This document shows, one piece after another, positions 26,029-33,492 of a stretch of 64,000 bases of DNA; positions within the stretch are counted from its first letter, which is position 1, and each line of letters begins with the position of its first letter. A program made the translations under genes and the position numbers. The stretch spans positions 62,001-126,000 of the forward strand of contig NZ_KB911461.1 in assembly GCF_000383475.1 (NCBI RefSeq), written 5' to 3'. Under the pieces are notes generated by a model. That model saw only the letters and a list, made by a program, of their open reading frames with translations. It was not told the DNA's origin and made no database searches. This stretch comes from Microbacterium sp. 11MF (GTDB lineage Bacteria; Actinomycetota; Actinomycetes; Actinomycetales; Microbacteriaceae).

Positions 26029-26690
26029 CCTCGCTGGTTCCCGCGACGCGCGAGGCGCTCGAAGGGCTCCCGGCCGAGGTCGCCCCCGCGTTGCTCGGTG
26101 GCGAGCTGCGGGTGCAGACGTCGACCGGGTCGGTGGCGCTCCGCATCACCGAGGTCGAGGCGTACCACGGGCGGGGAACCGGCCCGCAGGTCGACCCCGG
26201 CTCGCACGCCCGCATGGGGCCGACCGCCCGCAACGCGACGATGTGGGGCGAGCCGGGCCATCTGTACGTCTACTTGAGCCACGGCATCCACTCGTGCGTC
26301 AACGTCGTGAGCGGTCCGGAGGGCGTCGCCGGCGGGATCCTGCTGCGCGCCGGAGAGGTCGTCGACGGAGCGGATGCCGCGCACGCCCGCCGTCCCGCGG
26401 CGCGCGTCGCGCGCGACCTGGCCCGCGGGCCGGGCCGCCTCGGCGATGCGGTGGGGCTCCGGCATCCGATCCACGACGGGATCGACGCGGTCACGGGGGA
26501 GGAGCGGGCCGGCGCGAGCGCGCGGCTGTTCCTGCTCGCCGAGCCGCTGGCCGAGATCGCGACGGGACCCCGGGTCGGCGTCGCGGGGATCGCCGGGACG
26601 GATGCGTTCCCGTGGCGCTTCTGGATCCCGGGCGATCCGACCGTGTCTGCCTTCCGCTGGGGCCGCGGCGCGCGCGAGGCTACGGGCTGA
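26025..26690 (+). CDS. DNA-3-methyladenine glycosylase (AAG/MPG type)
   Basis: A 221-residue protein of the AAG family that excises alkylated purines in base excision repair. Family blocks are ITEVEAYHG with the catalytic Glu, ARMGPTARNATMWGEPGHLYVYLSHGIH, and LRAGEVVDG. The length is normal for bacterial members. Its ATG overlaps the preceding stop (ATGA), making it the last gene of the zinc-related overlap chain. Confidence 0.93.
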   Translation: MTSLVPATREALEGLPAEVAPALLGGELRVQTSTGSVALRITEVEAYHGRGTGPQVDPGSHARMGPTARNATMWGEPGHLYVYLSHGIHSCVNVVSGPEGVAGGILLRAGEVVDGADAAHARRPAARVARDLARGPGRLGDAVGLRHPIHDGIDAVTGEERAGASARLFLLAEPLAEIATGPRVGVAGIAGTDAFPWRFWIPGDPTVSAFRWGRGAREATG

Positions 26691-26775
26691 TTCGACGACC
26701 GGGAACACCCGCCGGCCTCGGCGCGTTGCCGTGAGGGTGGGATGCCGCCTCCCACCCGACCCCGTGAGGTGACCC

Positions 26776-27402
26776 GTGACCGACACCACCGCCGCAGACC
26801 GCCTCGAGGCGGCGCTCGCGTCGCTCGACCCGTCGGCGCGTGTGCAGGCCGCGATGACGGCCGGCACCCACCCGCGCTCGGAGTACATCCCGGTGCTCGT
26901 GGCGCAGTGCCGCATCGAGCCGCAGTTCCTCGTGCGCGAGATGCTGACCTGGGCGTTGACCCGGCACGACGCCGATGAGGTCATCGACCGGCTCCTCGTC
27001 GAACTCGGATCGCGCGGTGCGCAGATCCGCGCGCAGGCGCTGCACACCATGTCGAAGATCGGCGGGCCGCGCGTGTGGCCGGCGATCACCTCCGACCTCC
27101 TGAAGGATGCCGACGACGCGGTCGCACGCGTGGCCTGGCGCACGGCGGCCCGGCACGTGCCGGCAGCCGAGGCATCCGCTCTCGCGACGACCCTGGCGAC
27201 GCAGTTCGCCCGCGGCGAGGACGACACTCGGCGGAGCCTCAGCGAGGCGTTCGCGACGCTCGGCGAGCCCGCCCGCCCGCAGGTCGACTGGGCCCTCGCG
27301 ACCGGCGGCCCGTACACGCGCGCCCATGCGGCCGTGACGGCTCGACTCATGGACGACCCGGAGCAGACGTACGACGAGGCCGTGGCCGCGGCATCCGCCT
27401 GA
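26776..27402 (+). CDS. HEAT-repeat protein
   Basis: A 208-residue all-helical protein of tandem HEAT/PBS-lyase-like repeats of about 30 residues, e.g. VIDRLLVELGSRGAQIRAQALHTM and VWPAITSDLLKDADDAVARVAWR. Such repeats mediate protein interactions and no catalytic residue is evident. The GTG start has GAGGTG upstream. It is separated from the glycosylase by 85 bp and from rpmB by a 171-bp leader. Confidence 0.82.
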   Translation: MTDTTAADRLEAALASLDPSARVQAAMTAGTHPRSEYIPVLVAQCRIEPQFLVREMLTWALTRHDADEVIDRLLVELGSRGAQIRAQALHTMSKIGGPRVWPAITSDLLKDADDAVARVAWRTAARHVPAAEASALATTLATQFARGEDDTRRSLSEAFATLGEPARPQVDWALATGGPYTRAHAAVTARLMDDPEQTYDEAVAAASA

Positions 27403-27441
27403 GTCACGGCGACACGCCCGGCCGTGCTAGACTGACTCTTC

Positions 27442-27573
27442 GTCTGCGCGCACTCCAGCACGCAGTTCGCATCCCACCCTCAGAAGACGGCCTACAGCCG
27501 TGTCCGGGAGCGGGGTGCAGACAAGGGATCTTGGGTGGCACCGTCCGGTGTCACGGTACTAAGGAGAATCACT
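27442..27573 (+). ncRNA. Structured 5-prime leader of rpmB-rpmG-rpsN
   Basis: The region contains several helices. An imperfect hairpin at 27444-27465 (CTGCG/CGCAG) and one at 27487-27501 (ACGGC-CTACA-GCCGT) are seen. A long-range pairing joins GTCTGC 27442-27447 with GCAGAC 27517-27522 and excludes the first hairpin. Near the end GGGTGGCACCG pairs with CGGTGTC and sits before the ribosome-binding site AAGGAG. A -10-like TAGACT lies at 27428-27433. Mutually exclusive helices suggest regulation, either autogenous by a ribosomal protein or T-box-like. Confidence 0.45.
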
Positions 27574-27810
27574 ATGGCAGCAGTGTGCCAGGTGACTGGA
27601 GCTGTTCCCGGCTTCGGTCACAACATCTCGCACTCGCACCGCCGGACGAAGCGCCGCTTCGACCCGAACGTGCAGAAGAAGACCTATTTCGTTCCTTCGC
27701 TTGGTCGCAAGATCACGCTGAACGTCTCGGCTAAGGGCATCAAGGTCATCGACGCCCGCGGCATCGAGTCGGTCGTGAAGGACCTCCTCGCGAAGGGTGT
27801 GAAGCTCTAA
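27574..27810 (+). CDS. rpmB: 50S ribosomal protein L28
   Basis: A 78-residue L28 with the N-terminal [29 protein letters not shown] and [15 protein letters not shown] blocks. There is a single Cys and no CxxC, so it belongs to the zinc-free group. AAGGAG lies eight bases before ATG. It heads an L28-L33-S14 cluster, and its TAA overlaps the rpmG ATG by one base. Confidence 0.97.
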   Translation: MAAVCQVTGAVPGFGHNISHSHRRTKRRFDPNVQKKTYFVPSLGRKITLNVSAKGIKVIDARGIESVVKDLLAKGVKL

Positions 27811-27980
27811 TGGCGAAGAAGGCTCAGGACGTTCGTCCGATCATCAAGCTGCGTTCGACCGCCGGCACGGGGTACACCTACGTGACGCGCAAGAACCGCC
27901 GCAACAACCCCGACCGCATCGTGCTCAAGAAGTACGACCCGGTGATCCGCAAGCACGTCGAATTCCGAGAGGAGCGCTGA
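27810..27980 (+). CDS. rpmG: 50S ribosomal protein L33 (zinc-free type)
   Basis: A 56-residue protein, [19 protein letters not shown] at the start and [17 protein letters not shown] at the end. The two CxxC pairs of zinc-binding L33 are replaced, so this is the C-minus paralogue class. It overlaps the rpmB stop by one base (TAATG), and rpsN starts four bases after its stop. Confidence 0.97.
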   Translation: MAKKAQDVRPIIKLRSTAGTGYTYVTRKNRRNNPDRIVLKKYDPVIRKHVEFREER

Positions 27981-27984
27981 TCGC

Positions 27985-28290
27985 ATGGCGAAGAAGAGCA
28001 AGATCGCGCGCAACAACCAGCGCGAGGTCATCGTCGCCCGCTACGCCGAGAAGCGTGCCGAGCTGAAGAAGACCCTCGTGGACCCGAACGCGACCGACGA
28101 GGCCCGCGAGGCCGCCCGCGTCGGCCTGCAGAAGCTTCCCCGCAACGCGTCGCCGGTGCGCCTGCGCAACCGCGACGCCATCGACGGACGCCCCCGCGGC
28201 CACCTGTCGAAGTTCGGCATCTCGCGTGTCCGCTTCCGCGAGATGGCACACCGTGGCGAGCTGCCCGGCGTGACCAAGTCGAGCTGGTAA
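27985..28290 (+). CDS. rpsN: 30S ribosomal protein S14 (long, zinc-free type)
   Basis: A 101-residue S14 of the long class without the CxxC-CxxC ribbon. It starts [20 protein letters not shown] and ends with [21 protein letters not shown] and PGVTKSSW. It is the last gene of the L28-L33-S14 cluster, followed by a strong terminator. A zinc-binding 61-residue S14 is expected in the spc operon, which is outside this window. Confidence 0.97.
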   Translation: MAKKSKIARNNQREVIVARYAEKRAELKKTLVDPNATDEAREAARVGLQKLPRNASPVRLRNRDAIDGRPRGHLSKFGISRVRFREMAHRGELPGVTKSSW

Positions 28291-28305
28291 GCACCACTTC
28301 CGCAC

Positions 28306-28333
28306 GAAGCCCCCGTCTCCGGACGGGGGCTTC
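28306..28333. terminator. Strong terminator after rpsN
   Basis: A perfect 12-bp stem GAAGCCCCCGTC with tetraloop TCCG, followed by GTCGTTT. It lies between rpsN and the convergent acetyltransferase gene and may serve both. Confidence 0.88.
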
Positions 28334-28348
28334 GTCGTTTCCGGGGGC

Positions 28349-28852
28349 TCAGTCGGCCCGACGTTCGATGAGGATCGTGTCGCGCCAGGTGCCGGCCCAC
28401 GGGCCGTGGGTCATGTACGCGATGCGTTCGCGGCGACCGACCTGGCGGAAACCGGCCCGCTCGTGCAGCGTCAAGCTGGCGATGTTCTCGGGGAAGATGC
28501 TCGCTTGGACCGTCCAGATGCCGGCGGCGGCGGCATCCGTCACGAAAGCCTCGAGGAGACCTCTGCCGACGCCCCGGCCCTGGGCGCTGTCGGCGACGTA
28601 GACGGAATGCTCCACGACCCCTCGGTAGACCTCACGCGTCGAGACGGGGGAAGCGGCGATCCAGCCGAGCACCGTGCCGGTGGGGTCGGCAGCGACGAGT
28701 CTGCCGACCTGGAGCTTTGCTCGGTCGAACTCCTCCCACGACGGGGGTGCGCTCTCGAAGGTCGCGTTCCCCGCTGCGATGCCTTCGCGGTAGATCGACT
28801 CCACCTGGGGCCAGTCGTGCGCGGTCAGGGCCCGGATGGTGGCGTCGGTCAT
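28349..28852 (-). CDS. PAT/ArsN-type GNAT acetyltransferase
   Basis: A 167-residue GNAT of the phosphinothricin acetyltransferase family. It starts ATIRALTAHDWPQVESIY, with NATFES, VEHSVYVADSAQGRGVG (acetyl-CoA loop QGRGVG) and FRQVGRRERIAY. It is coupled to arsR by an ATGA overlap, so it most likely corresponds to ArsN1, which N-acetylates the organoarsenical antibiotic arsinothricin. Action on phosphinothricin or a related amino acid is possible. Family from sequence; substrate inferred from position. Confidence 0.85.
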   Translation of the reverse strand: MTDATIRALTAHDWPQVESIYREGIAAGNATFESAPPSWEEFDRAKLQVGRLVAADPTGTVLGWIAASPVSTREVYRGVVEHSVYVADSAQGRGVGRGLLEAFVTDAAAAGIWTVQASIFPENIASLTLHERAGFRQVGRRERIAYMTHGPWAGTWRDTILIERRAD

Positions 28853-29199
28853 GGGCGGAGGGTCTGGGATGCCGCGTCGAGCGCGTCGGTGACGACGCGG
28901 TAGTAGGCCCATCGGCCCCGCTGCTCGCGCGTCGCGAGTCCCGCGTCGACGAGCTGCTTCATGTGATGGGAGACGGTCGGCTGAGACAGCCCGACGGGCT
29001 CGGTGAGATCGCAGATGCACGCTTCGCCGTCGGCGGAGGCGGCGATCAGGGAGAGCAGACGCACACGGGTGGGGTCGCCGAGCGCTTTGAAGACCCGCGC
29101 GGTGCGCTCCGCATCCTCCACCGAGATCACACTGCCCGTGACCGTCCCGCAGCACACTGCACCTTCGGACGGGGCGAGAAGCGGGAGGTGTGCAGGCAT
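28849..29199 (-). CDS. arsR: Arsenical-responsive ArsR repressor
   Basis: A 116-residue ArsR/SmtB winged-helix repressor. The DNA-binding helix is VGLSQPTVSHHMKQLVDAGL. Cysteines at 16-17 (VCCG) and 61/63 (CICDL) match the C. glutamicum-type As(III) site, which joins an N-terminal Cys pair with one Cys in the CxCDL segment. It should release DNA on binding As(III)/Sb(III). It is divergent from the monooxygenase gene, with an inverted-repeat operator between. Confidence 0.93.
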   Translation of the reverse strand: MPAHLPLLAPSEGAVCCGTVTGSVISVEDAERTARVFKALGDPTRVRLLSLIAASADGEACICDLTEPVGLSQPTVSHHMKQLVDAGLATREQRGRWAYYRVVTDALDAASQTLRP

Positions 29200-29221
29200 G
29201 CGGTCATCTTCTCACGTCGTA

Positions 29222-29262
29222 TTGACATCTGTCGATGGATCTGTGCATCCTCTATCCATCGA
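29222..29262 (+). promoter_or_regulatory. ArsR operator and promoter of the arsenic operon
   Basis: TTGACA at 29222-29227 is a consensus -35. Downstream lies a perfect 9-bp inverted repeat, TCGATGGAT (29232-29240) and ATCCATCGA (29254-29262), with a 13-nt spacer. The repeat covers the -35/-10 interval and start region, as expected for repression by the divergent arsR product. Confidence 0.8.
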
Positions 29263-29292
29263 GCTTTGTCGATGCGTGTGAGGAGGCCCCAG

Positions 29293-30612
29293 GTGGACGA
29301 TGTCCTGCCCGTCGTCGTCATCGGTGCAGGTCCGCAGGGGCTCGCCGCTGCGGCACACCTCGTCGAGCGGAACATGCCCGTCGTGGTCCTCGAGGCCGGT
29401 GCTGCTCCTGCTGCGGCTGTCGCGGAGTGGGGCCACGTCCGCTTGTTCTCCGAATGGCCCGAGCTCATCGACGCGTCCGGCGCCCGCCTTCTGCGCACGT
29501 CGGGGTGGCAGGCGCCCGCTGCCGGATACCCCACCGGCGACCAGTGGATCGGGAAGTACCTCGCCCCCCTCGCCACGGCGTTGGGTGATCGGATCCGCTT
29601 CGGCTCCCGCGTTACGGGTGTCTCCCGGATGGGTCGGGACCGGCTCGTCGATGCCGACCGCGGGGAGCAGCCGTTCACGGTCCACATCTCGCCCTCCGAG
29701 GGGGAGGAGTACCGGCTGCAGGCGCGGGCCGTGATCGACGCATCCGGCACGTGGGCCAGTCCGAACCCTGCCGGAGCCGACGGCCTGCCCGCGCTGGGGG
29801 AGGCCTCCGCGGCGGACCTGCTCTCGTACCGCATCCCCGACTTCCGCGATCGGGCGGGTTTCTCCGGCAAGCACACGATCGTGATCGGCTCCGGGCACTC
29901 CGCGGTGACCGCCGTCCTGGCCCTTGCCCGTATGGCTCGTCGCGACCCCTCGACGACCGTGACCTGGGCGCTGCGCCGCGCGACCGCCGGCAACACGTTC
30001 GGCGGAGGGGATGCCGACGAGCTGCCTGCGCGCGGCGCCTTGGGGATCCGGGCGAAAGAGTATGTCGAGGCCGGTCTCGTCTCCCTCGTCACCGGGTTCC
30101 GCGTCGAGCGGGTCACTCATGACGGAGAAAGACCCACTTTGGTCGCGGAGGACGGCCGCACCCTCACCGCCGACCGCGTCGTGGTGTTGACCGGGTTCCG
30201 TCCCGACCTGTCGTTCCTCTCCGAGCTGCGATTGGAGCTCGACCCGACACTCCAGGCTCCGGTGCGGATTGCCGCGGAGGTCGATCCGAACGTCCACTCC
30301 TGCGGTTCCGTCGCCGCGACGGGCGCAGCGGACCTCGCTCAGCCGGAGCAGAACTTCTACCTGGTCGGGGCGAAGTCCTACGGTCGTGCGCCGACGTTCC
30401 TCGCCCTCACCGGGTACGAGCAGGTGCGCAGCGTCGTGGCCGAGCTGGCAGGCGATCACGAAGCCGCCCGCCGCGTAGAGCTGGTCCTGCCGGACACCGG
30501 CGTGTGCGGCGGCGCGGGATTGTTCGATGCGTCCGGAGCCTCGCTCGGCGGTGCCTGCTGCGCCCCGCCTGTCGCGCTCGTGCAGGTCGGCCGCGCCCCG
30601 GCATCCGTCTGA
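29293..30612 (+). CDS. Flavin-dependent monooxygenase of the ars cluster (ArsO-like)
   Basis: A 439-residue flavoprotein with an N-terminal FAD motif VVVIGAGPQGLAAAAHL and a second dinucleotide motif HTIVIGSGHSAVTAV for NADPH. The region between has WGHVRLFSEWPELID. The C-terminus is Cys-rich (GVCGGAG, GGACCAPP), possibly binding As(III). Such proteins, often called ArsO, recur in actinobacterial ars operons and are thought to oxidise arsenicals, but their reaction is not established. AGGAGG at 29281-29286 selects the GTG at 29293 over the ATG at 29272. Confidence 0.85.
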   Translation: MDDVLPVVVIGAGPQGLAAAAHLVERNMPVVVLEAGAAPAAAVAEWGHVRLFSEWPELIDASGARLLRTSGWQAPAAGYPTGDQWIGKYLAPLATALGDRIRFGSRVTGVSRMGRDRLVDADRGEQPFTVHISPSEGEEYRLQARAVIDASGTWASPNPAGADGLPALGEASAADLLSYRIPDFRDRAGFSGKHTIVIGSGHSAVTAVLALARMARRDPSTTVTWALRRATAGNTFGGGDADELPARGALGIRAKEYVEAGLVSLVTGFRVERVTHDGERPTLVAEDGRTLTADRVVVLTGFRPDLSFLSELRLELDPTLQAPVRIAAEVDPNVHSCGSVAATGAADLAQPEQNFYLVGAKSYGRAPTFLALTGYEQVRSVVAELAGDHEAARRVELVLPDTGVCGGAGLFDASGASLGGACCAPPVALVQVGRAPASV

Positions 30613-30615
30613 TCC

Positions 30616-31377
30616 GTGGATATGCACACTGCATCGTCTCGGCCACCGCTGGTGCGCCGGATGCTGGCCGAGTTCATCGGAACGGGGATGCTCGTCACCG
30701 TCGTCGTCGGCTCGGGGATCGCCGCCCAGCGACTCTCCCCGAACGACGTCGGCCTGCAACTGCTCGAGAACAGCCTCGCAACGGCTCTCGGCCTCGCCGT
30801 GCTGATCCTCATGCTCGGCCCCGTGTCAGGAGCGCATCTCAACCCCGTCGTCTCGCTCGCGGACTGGGTGCTCGGTCGGCGCTGCGCCGGCGGGCGTCCT
30901 GCGACCGACCCCGGGGGCTACCTGGCAGCTCAGCTCACGGGCGGTGTCGCCGGGATGCTCCTGGCGGGCGTGATGTTCGACGTCGCACCCGCGTTCTCGA
31001 CGCATCAGCGAGCAACTCCCGGGCAGCTCATCGGAGAAGTCGTCGCCACCGCCGGGCTCGTGCTGCTGATCTTCACCCTCGCCCGTACGAGCACGCCGAG
31101 CGTGACCGCCGCAGCCGTCGGGGCGTACATCGGCGCTGCGTACTGGTTCACCAGCTCGACATCGTTCGCGAACCCTGCGGTCACGGTCGCCCGCATCTTC
31201 ACCGACACCTTCGCCGGAATCGCCCCGGCATCCGCCGTGCCGTTCATCCTGGCGCAACTCGTCGGCGCCTCCATCGGGCTCGGCCTCTTCCTCGTCCTCC
31301 AGCCGGCAGCCACACGCGCAGCCGGCCGTGCCGTCATCCCCACCGAACCCGAAACCACCCCGCAGGAGCACTCATGA
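30616..31377 (+). CDS. MIP-family aquaglyceroporin (AqpS-like)
   Basis: A 253-residue channel with six spans. The two half-helix boxes are HLNPVVS (NPV instead of NPA) and FANPAVTVAR with the selectivity Arg. In S. meliloti, AqpS next to ArsC lets As(III) flow out after arsenate reduction. The same gene order (channel-arsC) here, with no ArsB/ACR3 visible, suggests this route. The start is GTG, three bases after the preceding stop; it overlaps arsC by ATGA. Confidence 0.88.
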   Translation: MDMHTASSRPPLVRRMLAEFIGTGMLVTVVVGSGIAAQRLSPNDVGLQLLENSLATALGLAVLILMLGPVSGAHLNPVVSLADWVLGRRCAGGRPATDPGGYLAAQLTGGVAGMLLAGVMFDVAPAFSTHQRATPGQLIGEVVATAGLVLLIFTLARTSTPSVTAAAVGAYIGAAYWFTSSTSFANPAVTVARIFTDTFAGIAPASAVPFILAQLVGASIGLGLFLVLQPAATRAAGRAVIPTEPETTPQEHS

Positions 31378-31778
31378 CCGAGACCACCAAGCCCGCCGTC
31401 CTCTTCGTCTGCGTCCACAACGCCGGCCGATCGCAGATGGCGGCCGGATACCTCCGCGCGATCGCCGGAGACCGCATCGACGTGTTCTCTGCCGGGAGTG
31501 AGCCCGGCAACGCCGTGAACCCGAACGCCGTCGCCGTCATGGCGGAGGAAGGCATCGATCTCGCCGGTGCCGTCCCCCAGATCCTGACCACCGACGCCGT
31601 GCGTCAGGCCGACGTCGTGATCACGATGGGATGCGGCGACGCCTGCCCGATCTTCCCCGGTAAGCGCTACGAGGACTGGGAACTCACCGACCCCGCCGGG
31701 CAGCCCCTCGACGTCGTCCGTGAGGTCCGCGACGACATCCGCGGGCGGGTCGAAGGACTCGTCGCCAGCCTGCTCTAG
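31374..31778 (+). CDS. arsC: Arsenate reductase (LMW-PTP fold, mycothiol/thioredoxin type)
   Basis: A 134-residue ArsC. The P-loop is CVHNAGRSQM, and further Cys lie in MGCGDACPIFPGK. It is of the LMW phosphatase-derived class, which in actinobacteria often works as arsenate:mycothiol transferase. It reduces As(V) to As(III), which can leave through the adjacent channel. Its ATG overlaps the channel stop. It is the last gene of the arsO-channel-arsC operon. Confidence 0.93.
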   Translation: MTETTKPAVLFVCVHNAGRSQMAAGYLRAIAGDRIDVFSAGSEPGNAVNPNAVAVMAEEGIDLAGAVPQILTTDAVRQADVVITMGCGDACPIFPGKRYEDWELTDPAGQPLDVVREVRDDIRGRVEGLVASLL

Positions 31779-31835
31779 GTTTTCTCGCCACGCCATCGTC
31801 GCGGGCGCTGACGGTGAGTTGCCGGGTCATCGCTC

Positions 31836-32354
31836 TCAGTCGCGGCCTGATCCACCTTCTTCCATCCAGTCGCTTACTCGCGCGCTCTCGTCACTCAGGT
31901 CGCCTGCATCTGGCGGCGTGAATGCGATCGATCCGGCTAGCACTGCAACCGCGGCGGCGCGCGCCTTTTCCTGATGCGACGCGTCCTGGAACCGGTGGGC
32001 GTCGGCGTTTCGCTGGATCGCCAGATGAGTGTCGATGTCGCCCAGGCGCTGTGCGATCACGGAGGCGAGTCCATCACGGAGCTCTTCGAGATTGGTGTTG
32101 TGGATCTCAAGCCGACGGTCGGACACCCGCAGTTCCGCGGTCGAGTACCCGTGCGCGGACAGCTGCGCGCGAGTCTCGTTGCCTTGAATATCGGCTACCT
32201 CATCCGGCTCCACCCTGCGGGTGAAGACAGCTTCGACGGTGTATCGGTCGGGTGCATCGACGGTCATCAGCTCCGACGGGAGGGTGGTGACCAGGATCGA
32301 CCGGAGGCCCAACAATGCGGGGCCACTGCCCGCGCTCTTCACTTTTGCATTCAT
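31836..32354 (-). CDS. Hypothetical protein, 172 aa
   Basis: Not recognised. The N-terminal half is predicted beta-rich (VTTLPSELMTVDAPDRYTVEAVF, STAELRVSDRRLEIHNTN); the C-terminal half is helical (LASVIAQRLGDIDTHLAIQ). There is no signal peptide or span. Base composition is lower in GC than in flanking core genes and it is not in an operon, consistent with the accessory nature of the region right of the ars cluster. Confidence 0.6.
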   Translation of the reverse strand: MNAKVKSAGSGPALLGLRSILVTTLPSELMTVDAPDRYTVEAVFTRRVEPDEVADIQGNETRAQLSAHGYSTAELRVSDRRLEIHNTNLEELRDGLASVIAQRLGDIDTHLAIQRNADAHRFQDASHQEKARAAAVAVLAGSIAFTPPDAGDLSDESARVSDWMEEGGSGRD

Positions 32355-32713
32355 GAACCGACGTTACGCCTCCGGCCTGGGCGTCGCACAGAAACCGTCG
32401 GCTGCCCCGGCCTGTCGCTGGAGCGGGGACCTCGCCAGGCGCGCACTGGGGGTTGCGTCGGCCTCAGAAGACGAGGTCCCCTCTCAAACGGTCGTGCAGA
32501 AAAACAGGATCCCCTCACAAACACCCCCCAGGTGAGTGCAAGGGGATCCACCCATCTCCAAAACACGAGGATCAAAAGATCTGCGGTGCTGGCGGGGCTT
32601 CTCCAACCGGGCGGGCCCCCCGACCGCCCTCATTGCTGACAGTGTCACGGATCCCTGCGCACCGATAGGGGGGTGGCCGGATACCACCCGGCCGTACACT
32701 TCGGGGGCGTTGG
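32355..32713. repeat. 359-bp gene-free interval with inverted and imperfect direct repeats
   Basis: No gene is supported. GGATCCCCT at 32507-32515 and AGGGGATCC at 32541-32549 form a perfect 9-bp inverted repeat. The left arm and following bases (GGATCCCCTCACAAAC) also echo GGTCCCCTCTCAAAC at 32476-32490. The composition changes along the interval from moderately AT-rich to very G-rich. It may be a remnant of an insertion junction. Confidence 0.5.
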
Positions 32714-33046
32714 TCAGATGACGTCTGCGGCCGCTTCGGCGCGATGGTCATCCGGCGGCTCGGACACGAGGTAGAGCCCGCTGGTCGCGTCGGCAAGGCG
32801 CGCGAGCTTGCTCAACCACGCCCTGTTGATGGTCGGCGCGCGGCTACCGCGGTACGTGAAGCTGAGCTTCGAGTCGGAGTGGATCCAGACCGCTCGTCGG
32901 CCGTCATCCATGCTGAGGTCCTCGCGCCAGGTGAAAAAGAACGGCTCGCCACGTTTCAACTTGTTCCCGATCACGATCTGTAAATGCGCGAGCGCGCGAT
33001 CTTCGATGTCGGTCTTCGCGTTGGTGCTGTAGTTGAAGCGCCCCAT
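32714..33046 (-). CDS. DUF7882-like small protein
   Basis: A 110-residue protein with the pattern of a Microbacteriaceae family (DUF7882; often misnamed ATP-dependent DNA ligase). MGRFNYSTNAKTDIEDRALAHL is followed by KLKRGEPFFF, RRAVWIHSDSKLSF and INRAWLSKLARLA. Members are short, cytoplasmic and of unknown function, often in several copies per genome and near mobile regions. It stands alone here. Confidence 0.8.
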   Translation of the reverse strand: MGRFNYSTNAKTDIEDRALAHLQIVIGNKLKRGEPFFFTWREDLSMDDGRRAVWIHSDSKLSFTYRGSRAPTINRAWLSKLARLADATSGLYLVSEPPDDHRAEAAADVI

Positions 33047-33492
33047 GGTGGTGACCTTCCCTTAACCGGACGCATCCCATCAGACACACTGCTGAGCAGT
33101 GCTGCGGATCCAACATGCTGGTGCCCCACTCTGCAGGTTCCTCGCGTCACGCCGATCGGGCGAGGGGTTGCGCGCCACACGACAACGTGATGGGCGGCGG
33201 GTGGCAGATCGAGATGTACGACTTATCCGGCGAGGTGGTTCCAGATGCCTGTGATGCCGGCGGCGCGTGCGATCGTGCTGTGGCTCGACTCGATAGTCTT
33301 GCGGCACATGGCGAACGGCTTCCCGCCGGTACGGCAGGCCACCCGGCTGCACGCGCCGTTCCGTTCGGTTCGGTTCAGCGGGCACGCTGGCCGCGAGGGG
33401 TCGTCAGATGGGGCAGACGTGCACGGCAGGCAGGTAGCGGCTCGCTGCGCTGATTCGCCCCGCGGCGGTCTGCGGTTCAGATCGGTGAGGGA
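33047..33492. other. 446-bp gene-free interval
   Basis: Nothing convincing is encoded. Short frames on both strands are compositionally ordinary and lack start signals or recognisable motifs. A moderately GC-poor stretch occurs at 33060-33120. It may hold decayed mobile DNA, but no transposase motif or terminal repeat was recognised. Confidence 0.4.
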
